Below are positions 10,954-23,500 of a stretch of 64,000 bases of DNA, in pieces. Each line of letters begins with the position of its first letter. Positions within the stretch are counted from its first letter, which is position 1. Location of the stretch: NCBI RefSeq assembly GCF_021462225.1, contig NC_061797.1:34250147-34314146 (forward strand). The letters run 5' to 3'. The notes beneath the pieces are model-generated. The model was given only the letters and a program-made list of their open reading frames with translations. It had not been told where the DNA came from and ran no database searches. Source of the stretch: Girardinichthys multiradiatus. Lineage: Eukaryota > Chordata > Actinopteri > Cyprinodontiformes > Goodeidae. The position numbers and the translations under genes were made by a program.

Positions 10954-13084
10954 CAAACACACATAATGTTGTCATGCTGTGTTACATGGAGCCCATGATC
11001 ACATTATCTTCCACTGGACCCTCCATACACTCATTCACTTATATAGCATTCTCTGTAAATTTCCTTCACACGTACAAACATAGACAATGTAGCCATGGCT
11101 CACCTGATGGGCAAGTTGAGAGGAGAGTGGTTCTCATGCCACACACACTTCCAAACACACACACATGCACACCCAGTGGTCCTGCTGACAAGCTCTTCCA
11201 CACCAGATTAATCTGGTTTACAGTCTTATCTGAGCACAGATACCACCTCCACAGGCACATACATATACACACAAAAACACACACAAATATAATATCACAA
11301 ACAACATTTGGACCAGGAGGAGCAATGAACTGTAGAGATAGTGCCATACACACAGACAGTGTAAAAAGTGTACAATTGTCTGTTTACCTGCAGGTGGGCC
11401 AGCCAGCAGTTAATATGGTCAAACAAAACAATATATAAACTAAAAGAAAAAAACTAAAATAAAAAGAATCTAAGCGAAAAGAGAGAAATAAGGTCTTCAT
11501 GTGAGAGTTGTGAGAAAGTGGGGGGTAGCAGAAGAAAGTTTGGATTCAACAAACATCACATTAGTCACAGCAAGGCTTCTCCACTCACTCCCCATCCAGA
11601 CAGAAATATAACCAAAGGAATAATCTTGCTAAACTTCTATGTCCTTTGTGCTTTGGGAAGGTCATCTTAGCTTATGGTTTCAAATGATCTTTTTTCACTT
11701 TTTACTTTTGCTCTGCACTTTCAGTTCTATTGTTTCTATGTCAACACTGCAGATGAACTAAATTACCCATACATTTTTAGGTTCCTTTTTATACAGTCAT
11801 GTCACAGCACTGCTAAACAAAAACTTTCACAAACACTTGTGATTCATTATACTGAGCAATCTAAGTACAAATATACAATCCTTAAAAAAAACTTGATGCT
11901 CATACTTGAGTCATATATCTTTAACATTTGGCCCTACGTTAAAGTAAGAGAAAAAGGATGTATTATTTAACATTACAATATAGTTTTAGAAATATTGAAC
12001 TTGATCAAGCCTCATACATTTTTGTTTAAGGATTTGTTCATATGTTTCATTATTGAAAATGTAAAAAAAAAATTTGCAGTCCTTATTTCATCCTGTACTC
12101 TATTTTTTCCTTCTTTGAGCTTCCACAGTATAGAGTTATTGATTTTGCATTTACTTTCCAAGCAATAGATGAAATAATTAGGACAGATGCAGAGATAACT
12201 GGTGGAGAGCAAGGAAAATATATGAGAAAGAAAGAGAGAAGATTTTTGGGGAAAAGTTAGCAGGACCACCATCTTTTACTTTATATCATCAGCGACTACC
12301 TTTCCATTAAATCCCCAGATTACACACATTTTGTTCTCTTTCTCATTAAATGTGGTAAGGTCAACAAACTGAAAGCAAATCTGCTGCCTAAATAAATAAA
12401 AGACACAATAAAACAGTTGGTTTGCATAAAAGTACAATTTCTTATATATTTTATATGTGTTTTTAATCCGATACATTGTACTGCTGTAATTTCATTTAAC
12501 TTATAGTAATGCTGTTTTGTTTGTAAACCTTGTTTATGAGCTGATGTTACTGTGTAGTTGGACATTAATTCAAAAATATCTGGAGATTTAAAATGTTTTA
12601 GCAATTTTTCCACTGATTTCCAATCTTTTTTCCTCTTCTGTTGTTCTTCTGTCATGGCTGTTTTCCTTCAGCTGAGTAAAAACAGATTTGTTACAACACT
12701 GTGTACGCATGCTGACAGCACTGTTGTGTATTATTACAGTGACAACAGGACACTAAACTCCACTTTTCACTCCTCACAAGAAAAACTGGATGAATGTCAA
12801 TTCCAATTTCTCACCAATTTCCCTCCCTGCCTGAGTCAAAAGCGGAGAACTTCAGCGGTGCAAAGCTGGTAAATATGAGTGGGAGCAAACAGATAAACAA
12901 ACATCATCAGTGCTCCTTCTGTCTGGCTATACTTCTTCTGGGTTGAATTCACGGCTGTTTCTTCTGCCCTTCCTTCCTTTATTTTAAGAATCTTCTTCCC
13001 ATTCCATCCTGAGATTTTCCCTTTGCTACTCTTTATGGTCTCACTTGCACCCTACCTTCCCTGCCTTGTAATGGACAGCTGTCG

Positions 13085-13088
<4 letters not shown>

Positions 13089-13124
<36 letters not shown>
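13089..13124 (+). repeat. (TG)n microsatellite
   Basis: About 18 uninterrupted TG units. Confidence 0.95.
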
Positions 13125-13125
<1 letters not shown>

Positions 13126-13686
13126 ACGCAAGTCTGTGCTTGTGTTCTGTCTGTCTGTACTGAATGCTGTGAGTGGCCTCTACTGGCTGATTGAAGGGAA
13201 ATAAAATGATTCATAGAAAACGAAAGCTGCACTTCTTCCCTACTAAAACACATGCTCATTCGCAACTGAAACAAAAGAAGAAAAATAAATAATACAATTT
13301 AAAATGTAAACATAGTCTGCAGAGAAATTATACCACATGCAGTATTGTTTTGTCCGTGTTTCTTGCTTTCTATGGAGCATAATGTGTGTATTGGTGTGTG
13401 AGTGAGCACTTGCTTGAAAGGGAAAGAAAGGCTATCTGAGGTACAGTGTAGAGGGAACACTAGGCCATAGATTTATTGCTTTCAGGGGAGAAGAAGGCTG
13501 CAGGCCTCAGGGGTCTGTCCTCACATCAATATAACAATGACACACATCGACCCGACAACGGCCCACTTGCTTCATCACCAGAACAAAGTAGCATCAATAG
13601 TTACACCGAGAGTGCTGCTACACTCGTTGAGAAAAAAAAACACGATAGTTTGCGGGACCACCTACAACTGGCAACATGTTTTATTC

Positions 13687-13916
13687 AATTAAATTTTTCA
13701 ATTCAGTTTTATTTATATAGCGCCAATTCACAACACATGTTGTCTCAAGGCACTTCACAACAGTCAGGTACATACATTCCAATTAGTCCTAACCATTGAA
13801 CAGTGCAGTCAAAGTTAGTTATTTATTCAAATTGGATAAAAAGTTTTTCTGTCTAAGGAAACACAGCAGATTGCATCCAGTCAGTGACTTGCAGCATTCA
13901 CTCCTCCTGGATAAAT
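13687..13916 (+). repeat. Fish interspersed repeat ('tttatttatatagc' family), short copy
   Basis: Starts 'caattaaatttttcaattca' then 'gttttatttatatagcgcca' and runs in the same order as the copy at 52489, ending after 'cactcctcctggataaatta'. It is 3'-truncated relative to that copy and lacks its internal 390-bp segment. Confidence 0.75.
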
Positions 13917-16900
13917 TATAATAAATTATTTATAAATTTTAAAGAAAACCTTTCCTAATTTGACTAAACGAATGTGACTCCTGCCTGTTTGTATGTGTTT
14001 TTCAGAATACTGAATACTGCAATATCACAAGTTGTTGTCAGTTGACATTCTCTGATCAACCAAAATCACTGTTGTTCTCAACTGTTAGCACTTTAAAAGT
14101 ATTTATTACCTATCAGTGTAATTACCTTTATTCCAACAAGTTTTGTCTTTGTACTGCAAAGGGTCATGCAAATTTGTCATTCTACAAACTGAATTTGTTT
14201 CTAATATGTATATAGCATATGTTATGAAATTCTCACAAATTCTGAATATTTTTGTATAACTGAGCTTTCATGTTGGAAACAAAATCTATTTTTGACTCGG
14301 AAGGTTTGTTGGAGAGGAAAAATAACAACTTTGTGACTTCCATCAGTGATTGTAATATATTAAAATCGCATTTGAAGAATTGTGCACCGGTACCTCAGCA
14401 CAGTTGACAGTCTATAGGAACATGTTTTTGTTAAAAGCCTTTACACTAGTAATGCTCACATAATGACAATAGTTGGTCATTACTACTGAAGCATGAATGA
14501 AATAAAGCTGGCAGGTAACAATCTGCAAACATGCAACAGACTTAGGATCTTGTGTGAGACAAATAAATAAATTTTTACAGGTCTGTACACAGTTAAACTG
14601 GTTAAACAAAAATGAGAAGTTTAATTATAATACTATTGTAAAAAAAACATACTCTTATAAGAGTTTAAATAAAGGACACTCCAAATATAGTATATTGTAG
14701 ATTAAATCTGTAGGAGCATCACAAGAAGAACATAAAGCATTTTGGAGCACTGAGACAGTCTTCTCTGTTTAATTATCCCAGGTCAAGTCAAACGTTTGTG
14801 AAAAGTTTATTTAAGATTTAAGAAGTTTGCCAGGTAGTCACATATCAACAGTAAAGCTGGTTAATTGATAAATAGACTTATTTAAAAAAAAAAAAGACTG
14901 GTCAACCCTTCATTAGTGTACTTTGTCACCTTTGATCTGTATGCTATGCATTATAAATTTAAAATTGAAATATTCTTTTTCCCTATATGTGTGGCAGCGT
15001 GACTAGAGTGCAGTATAGTTTATAAGGCGCACGTGTTTAATTATAAAACTCTGAGATCTCTTTTGACACACTGAGTGGTTTAGTACAAGACTTTTATTAC
15101 AAGCTTTTAAAACACGTGCATTTAGTACTCAATAACTGAAAAACATAAAACATCACAGATAAACGCAGTCTCAAAATCATTGTCAAGTTCAATGAAAGAG
15201 GCAGCTATTGGTACAAAGAGGCAAGCGTAAGAGGGAGGAAAAGCATGGACCACTAACTCCTTGCTTGCACTGGAATTCTCCATGTATTTCTGGCCAGTAA
15301 ATAGACATGTTTTTAAACATTAGTTGAAAGACAGGAAAGGAAATGGAATAAAAAGACAACAATGAAGAACAGGGCTGTTATCAGAAGAAGAGGGAAAGAG
15401 AAACAATAACAGTAACAGTGAGCCGAGAGAGTTTGTTGCCACTGAGTGATGAAAAGTCCATATGTTACAGAGCCATCATAAATTATGTCCCACAACGTAT
15501 GGTGGAGGGGCATAGAGTCTGGTGTGTATGTGTGTGTGTGTCATCCAGAAATAGGACACCCACCCAGCTAGTCAGACAGCTAGCCAAGGAAACAAATAGC
15601 TCTCCTCGCCACCAGGACAGACCTGCTTCACCTATACCTGCCACACCTAACACACATACAGACACACAGTCACTTACTGTACATGTGAATCCACAGCACA
15701 AGCTTAGACACAAGCTTCAGCAAACACACTTTGAAGGGTGGAAATGTTAGGTTTGGAACAAATCAAAAGAATATGGAAAATTTGTTATAGGCTGTAGGTT
15801 AGAAACGTTTTTCAGCACAGATGTTATTGTTCAGTTGCCACAGTTAACTTTTACAGTAAAAACAATGACAAGTGACAACTGTTTCTTCAAAATTTGAGCT
15901 GCCTGGTTCCTCAGAATAACTGTTTTGTATGTTATATTCTCAGTCCCAAATCAGCATTATTGCAATCAGCCTTAAAAGGCAAACAACGATAAACAACGAT
16001 AATGCCAATGTATTACCGCCATCCCACAGATGCATTTTTTTCATATTCATGGCTCACGAGCTATGATCTTCCTTCTGCCTGAACAGAGCACAGCCAGAGG
16101 TAGAGACTGATCTTGCCCCAGTATATAAATCTGGCCCACGAAATGCGGCACTGCTACCTGACTGTCTGTGTCCCCACTCTTTTGTGTGTTTGTGTGTTTA
16201 CTAATAAATCATCCCATTACGCATCATAAGTAGGCCATCATAATTAATTGGCCAGTCAAGAGAAGCTCTGACAACGAGCCCCCAGCGGTGAACATGTAGA
16301 CACATAATGTAGAAGGAAACTCTCGCAGGAGGCCGATTGGATAGTGCACACATAACTGTGTGTACTTTTGCATATAGATAAACATCGAATCACAGATCTA
16401 TCCACAAACATTACTACATTCAGAATGTAATTTATATGCATACTTTTCTAAACAAAACACAGGGGTCTACCTAATAACTTATCAGTTCCTTATATTTAGG
16501 CAAAACTAAACTCTGAACGCATTATGCGACATTATTATAAATTCTGATAGAAAGAGGAAAAGATAGCCATAAAGATTAACAAAAATCTTTCTTTTCATTT
16601 TGCATTCCCAGTTTCCTAACACCCTTGTTACATATTCACCAAAGTAACTTGCACAAGGAGCGATTATACGTCACATGCAGTCTATGAGAAGGTCAGAAGG
16701 TATTTAGATACATGAAAACATGGAAGGAGAGTGAACGATGTGCTATCATGCACAATAGAGCCTGGTGCAAAGGATAGCCAAGTCAGTGTCTGTATGTGCC
16801 TGATATATGTGCAACACGGTGTGAGACTGCACATATGCACACAGCTGCTTTGTTTCTGCCCCATGACCTGATGTAGCAGCATTGGACCACAGCATCACTG

Positions 16901-19900
16901 AAAGGGATAGGCTGTGGAAGTTTGTGGAGCTGTCAGTTTTAAAAGGAAACAAGGGGAAGGTGACCCTGGAGAAAAAGAATGAATGACCTTTGATACCCAT
17001 CTTTAGATCGGAGGAGAAAAAGACACCTGATTGGGCTTTGAATAATTTACAGGGACATTCCACACAGCCTTGTAACCCCACCCTCTAACACTGAGCTAAA
17101 ATAAAAAAAAAATTACTCTTGACTTCAGTTGAATGGCTGATTTAAACCATGTGTTGCTGTATGTTTTTCAGGTTTTGTTACTTTTTAACTTATTTATTAT
17201 TTCATTTCATTTTTCATACATAATGGATTTTCTAACAAAATCAGAATCAATATTCATCTGAATGGTCTCCTCTTTAAATCACTGTCTTATCACTACCATG
17301 GAGTTCAGATGCTACATTGATAACAATGATTTTGATTACAACAAAATCTTATGTGTTCATGTGAAACTTGGGGAGAAATGAAATAAATGAAATGCACATG
17401 TTCTAAAACTAACAGCCATTAAAAGAAAAATTACAGTCAACAGCTTTGTGGTTTGCAGTAAAAGCTTATTAAGAAGCAGCCAGAAGCAACAAAGTTGTGT
17501 TTGTCAGAAAGTTGAAATAATAACTCCTTACAAAAACAACGGTAGTAACTTACTGTAATGCCAGTGTTCTGCCAGTGTACTTTATTCAACAGATCATCAA
17601 ATGTAAAGTCTAAAGGCCATTCAACAACAAAATGCTGAGTTCAAACAATTCATACAATTGTTCCTGAAAGTAAATGTATTGAATGTACAAGGGAAATTTT
17701 GTGCAATAAAGACACAAAAGAATTTTCCTTCACAGAAGAATATTTAAAAGCAAGATTAGGCTTTGCTTTAAATATTTATGTAAGTTATTTTTTATAGTAT
17801 GCATAAATGTTATGCATGCGTGAATTGGACACAGCTTTTTACAAATAATTTAAAAATAAAACTGCAAGTAGGACATTAGCAAAGTCTTACTGTAATACTG
17901 TAACTAGTATTTGCTTTTTGGCCCTGGCTTCATGACGCTGATTACACTAAATATAAGCAAGCAAAAGACACAGCCATCAAGTCCAGCAGACATAAGAACC
18001 TATTTGCGTGCAATTTGCATCAGATCTCAGTTGGTCCCTGTGCAACAACAAACAGCAGATGTCAAAGTGTTCAAAGAGATAAATAAAATGTATTTACTGG
18101 ATGGTCCATGTATTGAAATACTTGAGGCACTCTAAAACATATCGGGACACAATCTGACTGGAGGAATCATGTTTGTTATGGCATTTCTGAATCAAAAAAG
18201 GATGATGATGATCTTAATGCATCACTACAGGTTACAAGATAGTGAAAGTACTCATCCCTTTAAATGATTCGCTTGAAGATAAAGCACATTGAGTGTATTT
18301 ATAATTATATCATTATTGTAAACTTACTTTATGAAGTCTAAACTGATATATGTTTCATGTAAAATTTTGATCAACTGCAGAAAAAAAAGAACAATGTTTT
18401 CTTGCCAGTGATTACATCCTGTTTAGTGGACTAATAGAAGTCTTTCCCTTGCTTGCTTGCCACCTCATTCCTCCTTTCACCTTCAGTGCATAAGCCTGGT
18501 GGGGGAGAGAATACTTATTGCATCTCACTAATATTGCACAATAAAGGTATTTTTTATGCAGTTAATGTATTTGTGTTCTGTTTTTAATCTCTGCATATCA
18601 AACACTATCTGTTTAAATGTTTTATGTATATAACATTTACATTCTACATACTGTGTACTTGCTACAGTACTTCAAGCATACAAACAGACAGAAATCAATA
18701 TGTTCCTTAAAGACTACAGTAGTCACATACTGAACAAAACAGGTGAGACCTTAAGCTGCTCAAAATTCCATAGCTCAAAACTGCTATATTACAGGCAACA
18801 AAAACTTTGCAACTTTTGTGCTAATAATCTGTAAAACAGTATAAAACAATAAGTAGAATATAAAATCTGACTAACATTCTAGATTATTTTCCTTTCATTT
18901 CAAATATTTAACACCATTGTGATGTCCCATGTTACACGTGACAACGACGTTTACACTCTATAGAATGGTAAGAGTGGATTAAAAAATAGCTTAAGCAACA
19001 GATAAATTGTTCAATCTCTGTGTCTGCCAAGAATCTCCAAACACACCAAACAGATTTATTGGCTTAATCTGGGGACCCCTGCACTGACATCTGCGAGTGA
19101 GATGAGGAAGAAAAAGAGGGAGGCCAAGGTCAGGTTTAACAGGGTCAAGTTCAGTCCATCTCCCTGCTGCACTGCATTATGCAGTCAACTGACAGAATTA
19201 GCATAGCAACCCGATTTAGCCAACCTCTTTTTCCCCCAGTTCATTATTATATCACATCCACACACACAAACACACACACCCTACATACCACAGAAAAGTA
19301 GTAGACAGGATTAATTTATAATATTTGTTTTATAGGCTTTTATTATTTCAAAGTTATGACAGACAGAAAAAAACAGTTATCTACAGTTACAATAGGTTTG
19401 TTTTTGTAGAGCTAAATTCCTGAAGATTTTTTACTTTGAAAAAATACACAATTGTTGTTGTAAATAAAAGTAAAATCCCTGAATATTTCACTGGCATGCA
19501 TTGTTTGGTTCAGATATTTCTACGCAATTTTTCCAGTGTTAAAATCTCATATTTAAGAAGTAATTTAACCTTAATTTGCAGTTTAAAGTCTGCTTATTGT
19601 TTTCCTTATATGTACTGCAAGAAATCTCTTCCTTTTTCTAAATGAGTTCCATTGGGTTGTTCTTATTTCATACAGAAATACTTAGAGGATTGTCTGAAGT
19701 CTAATAAAGAATCAATCAATGACCGTCAAAGCAGCATGAAAACTGAGAAGTGACCACAAAATTACAAGTACAACTCAGGCTGTCACATAGAGGTCAGCAT
19801 TCAACAAGCACAAAAGCACAAATGCAGCATACACACTGATAATTCACTGAAGCAATGAGAGCAAAAAAAAACAAAAAACTAAGTCTAAATTAAGATGTTG

Positions 19901-20801
19901 GATGCTGGCTTTCCAATAGGACCTTGACACAGCTGTTGACCTACTCATGACAGGATCCCAGTGCTGCGGATTTGGAATTCTATTAGTATTACCAATTCTA
20001 GAGGAGGGGAGAGAAAATGTCATACAGTCATCAGGACGAGGCCAATCCATAGCTTCTATCCATCAGCCAATTACTGGTGCTAAAGTGGAATTAGATAGGT
20101 ATTGACAGTGAGAAGAGGTGGAGGGAGATTAGCAAGAGAAATGGAAAACAGCAGAAGAAAAGGAAAGCTAGAGGGGGAAGAGTTTGGAGGTATTTCTGGT
20201 GCAAAAGTATTTGTGCATTGTAACTTTTAACTTGAAGTCGCAGAGAGAAATGCTATAGGAGTTATGAAATTGTAGAATTTATTCTGTCTTTCACAAATAT
20301 AAGACAACAGTTACACCTCTTCAGATTCTTATGTACAAGTGCACAAATTGTTTTCTGTGAGTCATACATCACAAACCTCTTACATTCAGTTTTACTCCAA
20401 TTGAAACAAAACAAATGGTGCAAAACAAATTCACTTAACCGTATTAACGTCTTCCCACACACAACGTTTAATCACATTTATTTTTCCTTAAAACAAACAC
20501 AAATGGGGGAATGCAACCGCATACATTTGCTATTGTTATTTACAAATGCTGCTTTACAAATCACAGCTTTTTTTTGCCATGCTTTCACTTTTGCCCCATG
20601 TGTCATGCGTATATTAAGCAAAACTATCCGTGACCTAAAGGTAATGTGTTTGCCCATAGCGGAGAGGGTGCTACCAGCTCCTGACTTAGTAAGTATGCAT
20701 CAACCAGAAGTATGTCCATGCTTAGGCCTATGGGGCCTCAGAATGGCCTAAAATTAAAGCATTTTTGGAAATAATATAATTTTTTTATTATCTTTTTTTT
20801 G
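13917..20801. other. Intergenic DNA without recognisable gene
   Basis: Largely unique AT-rich sequence. No splice-bounded exon or repeat family was recognised. Blocks near 16020-16270 and 19020-19240 are complex, balanced in composition and free of repeats, and are candidates for conserved non-coding elements. Confidence 0.45.
19123..19153 (+). promoter_or_regulatory. Cluster of nuclear-receptor half-sites (candidate)
   Basis: CCAAGGTCA is followed after eight bases by GGGTCAAGTTCA, two half-site-like hexamers in direct repeat without a spacer. Extended AAGGTCA half-sites are bound by monomeric orphan receptors such as the ERR group. The cluster sits in a repeat-free block; such matches also occur by chance. 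Confidence 0.3.
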
Positions 20802-22810
20802 GTGTCCTGTCCGACAGAGTAGCAATCAGAATTATTGTCTGAGTGCCAAGAAGAAGCCCAACAGATTTACTTTCACAAGTGAAGCATTACGGCTAATGCG
20901 ATAATGCTCCACTTGATATTTCTAAAACAAAATGTATTAGAAACTGCTTCGGGATTCTTTCAATTGCAATTGAGACGGAAACGAAAAGGAAAAAAAAAGA
21001 AGCATGAAAGAGAGAGAGATGTGGGGCATAATGGAAAAAGGGAGAGAAGGAGAAAGGAATAGAGGGTGAAGGGTCAAGAGAATACAAGATAACACCCTAG
21101 AAGAAACATATATAACCACAGCATTGTTACCAAAAAGTGCACGGTACTAATGAATATATGATGTATTTAGTGGTAACTCCAGCTCAATATATACAATAAC
21201 ATCTGTGTATCTGTTAACACCTGAATCTAAACACCTGTGGGTGTAGGTGTGAGCGCACTTGTGTATACAAGGTTTCTCCATAAAAAATATGCAATAGCGA
21301 GTGCGAGGAGCCACAGACCTGCACCCCTGGACCCGAGACAGATACGGAGGAGTTCCGAGCCACAGACATCCAAAGGCCCCCCAGAGCACGAGAACCCTGG
21401 GAGGAACATCGCCGGGACTACTGCAACCTCCCCAGAGAAGAGCAGAGGAGAGCCCCGGGGCAACCACCCAGCAGCCACAGTGCAAAAGCCCTGGAGAGCT
21501 GCAACAACGAGCCAACAGGCCCTGCCAGCAGCCATCTACGCTGGAGCAGATTCAGCCATGGACCCAGAGACCAGAGATGCCAGAGCACATCACTCCCCAA
21601 GCAGAGGAACGACACAGCCAGGGGGCCCAGGCCCTGGCAAGCAGTCACCTGGGTGGCAAAGCACCCAGCCCCGAACACCAAGAACCACCAATACACCGGT
21701 GGGCAGAGAGACCAGCCATTGACAGGGAATGTGGCGGGAGGAAATAGGCCCCACATTTCATGGGGGGCCTAAAGTGATCCAGGAGAGGGAGCAACCCAAG
21801 ACCTAACCTGACACAAAAACAGGCACAAACAATCCCAACCACACATTCCCACCCACATGGGTACACATAAAAACACACACACCCACATACCCAACATAAA
21901 GACATACAATAATAGACATCGTACAATCACTCACACAATATCATACATACTCTATACTCCCAGGTCTAGGTACCAATACCCCAGAGAGGCAACCACCCCC
22001 TGGACCCAGGAGGTGGTCCCCTTCGTTCCGGGGTGGAGACAGGCAGACCGCCCCAGCGCCAGCCCAGGCTAGTGCTGGCACTGCCCGAACCCGAGCAACC
22101 CCGGCACAGACCCCAACCCCCCGCTTCGACCCCAGCCCCCTTGACCCCCATCACCATCTGGAGAGGGGGCCACACCCAAAATAGGGGCCTACCTGGTCCA
22201 AATGAGGCTGCCAACCAGAGCTGTCCCAGGATGAAACAGCCCCAATCCCCCAATAAATTCCGATCTTAACCCCACGAGCCTCCACCCCACGTGAACCCCG
22301 ACATGACTACCCACAGGGCCACCCCCAGTTAGGACACAGATAAGGAACACCCATACACCAGCCAGAAGTAGCCCAGCGAGAAAATCCACGCCCACAAAAG
22401 GCAGAGAGCCCACAGACCCCATGCCATAACCCACTGAAAAGCTGACATCCACTCAACCATGAACGCCAGCCGGGCTAACCAAACCATGCAGACCTCTCTG
22501 AGCCGTCCTCCAGATGGATTTGAAACCAAGACAAGGAACCAGAATCCAAACTGGAACCACCCAGATCCAAACAATGCCTATCCCCACCCCAGAAGAAAAC
22601 CTACACCCACCCCAACATTTGAACAACTCCCAGAACACATAAGACATTAGACACCCAGGTTGACTTCGCCCCTCCTACAGACCCTACACCCTGCCAGCAG
22701 AATGCACTCCTTGAAGGAGAGAGCACCTGCAATGAGATGGTACCTCCCCGTTAGTTTAGGTGGCCCCTAAGCCCACCAATGCACAGGAGACTTCTGGGCC
22801 AGGACTGGGA
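20802..22810 (+). mobile_element. C-rich interspersed element, copy 2
   Basis: Starts 'gtgtcctgtccgacagagta'; the A/G-rich stretch is at 20970-21070 and the C-rich body at about 21300-22700. It aligns with 242-1795 but carries extra segments (for example about 21620-21960, with a CA-rich run and 'gggcctaaagtgatccagga'). ORFs at 21237-21722, 21301-21747 (+) and 21418-21756 (-) are compositionally Pro/Gln/Arg- or Gly/Leu/Trp-rich with no recognisable domain. The right boundary is approximate. Confidence 0.7.
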
Positions 22811-23047
22811 GCCAACACATGCATTTATATAACTGTAAATCCTATGAACTTCTGGTGATCAATAGACCTGCCAAAATCTTGTTGGACAAATAGTAATTTC
22901 GTTGATGCTGTCAGGGAGCATGAATCCATGCAAATACTACAAAGGTCTAAATTATTGTTTGATTTACATTTATAAAGGTGTGTTAGATGTAAGATAACAT
23001 GATCTTTTATCCCTCCACTTACCAGTAGACGATCACCTTACAACAAA

Positions 23048-23500
23048 TGGAGTTCAAACGAAAATTCAGAATGAGAGACTCACCCTCGCCGTCTCCACCG
23101 TCCAATGACTTCCCCGTGCGTCTCCTGGCCTTCCAATTAGCATCCTGTCCACCTGATTCATCATCCAATCACCTTCCGATGCCTTGTTTTTAAAGGACCT
23201 TCGGCTGTGTTCCTCCTTGCTTGTCAGCTGAGCTCATCCCTCCTCCACTCCACCTCCACCATCTTCCTTCACATCTACTCCTGGCTTCCTCGCTTCCTGG
23301 CCGCCAATCCACCACCAGTGTCGGATCAGGGGGAACACATCTCTAAATCTAAGCCTTACAAATGTTCATCTTAGCTCATTTAATTCACAGCATTCATGTC
23401 TTCCTCCCAGGTCCGAGCGCTAACGATATAATGTAATTTCACATCATTAAAACGTTTCTTGCCAACCCTCTCTTTGTGAGTCTTTTCAGATTGAAATGCA
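23048..23500 (+). mobile_element. LTR-like unit, + orientation
   Basis: Shares 'tggagtt', 'aaacgaaaattca', 'gactcacc', CCAATCA, 'tttaaa', 'gaccttc/ggaccttc', 'gtcttcctcc' and 'ttgtgagtctttYcagRttg' in the same order with the inverted copy at 35764-35373. CCAATCA followed 20 bp later by TTTTTAAA, and an ATTAAA signal about 250 bp downstream, resemble the U3-R-U5 layout of an LTR. It starts TG, and a CA end is possible at 23500, but no clean target duplication is visible. Confidence 0.5.

Larger units (their letters stand above)
8071..13686. other. Intergenic DNA without recognisable gene
   Basis: No exon or clear transposon seen. Contains a purine-rich stretch (9090-9200), an A/T-rich stretch (9780-10200), and (CA)n / (GT)n microsatellites. 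ORFs at 9231-9611 (-), 8993-9340 (-) and 12558-12872 (+) show no domain or splice structure I recognise. Confidence 0.5.

Noticed and set aside
21237..22650. Overlapping + and - ORFs with Pro-, Arg- or Trp-rich products
   Set aside because: They lie in the same C-rich repeat family, and open frames on both strands reflect composition rather than selection.
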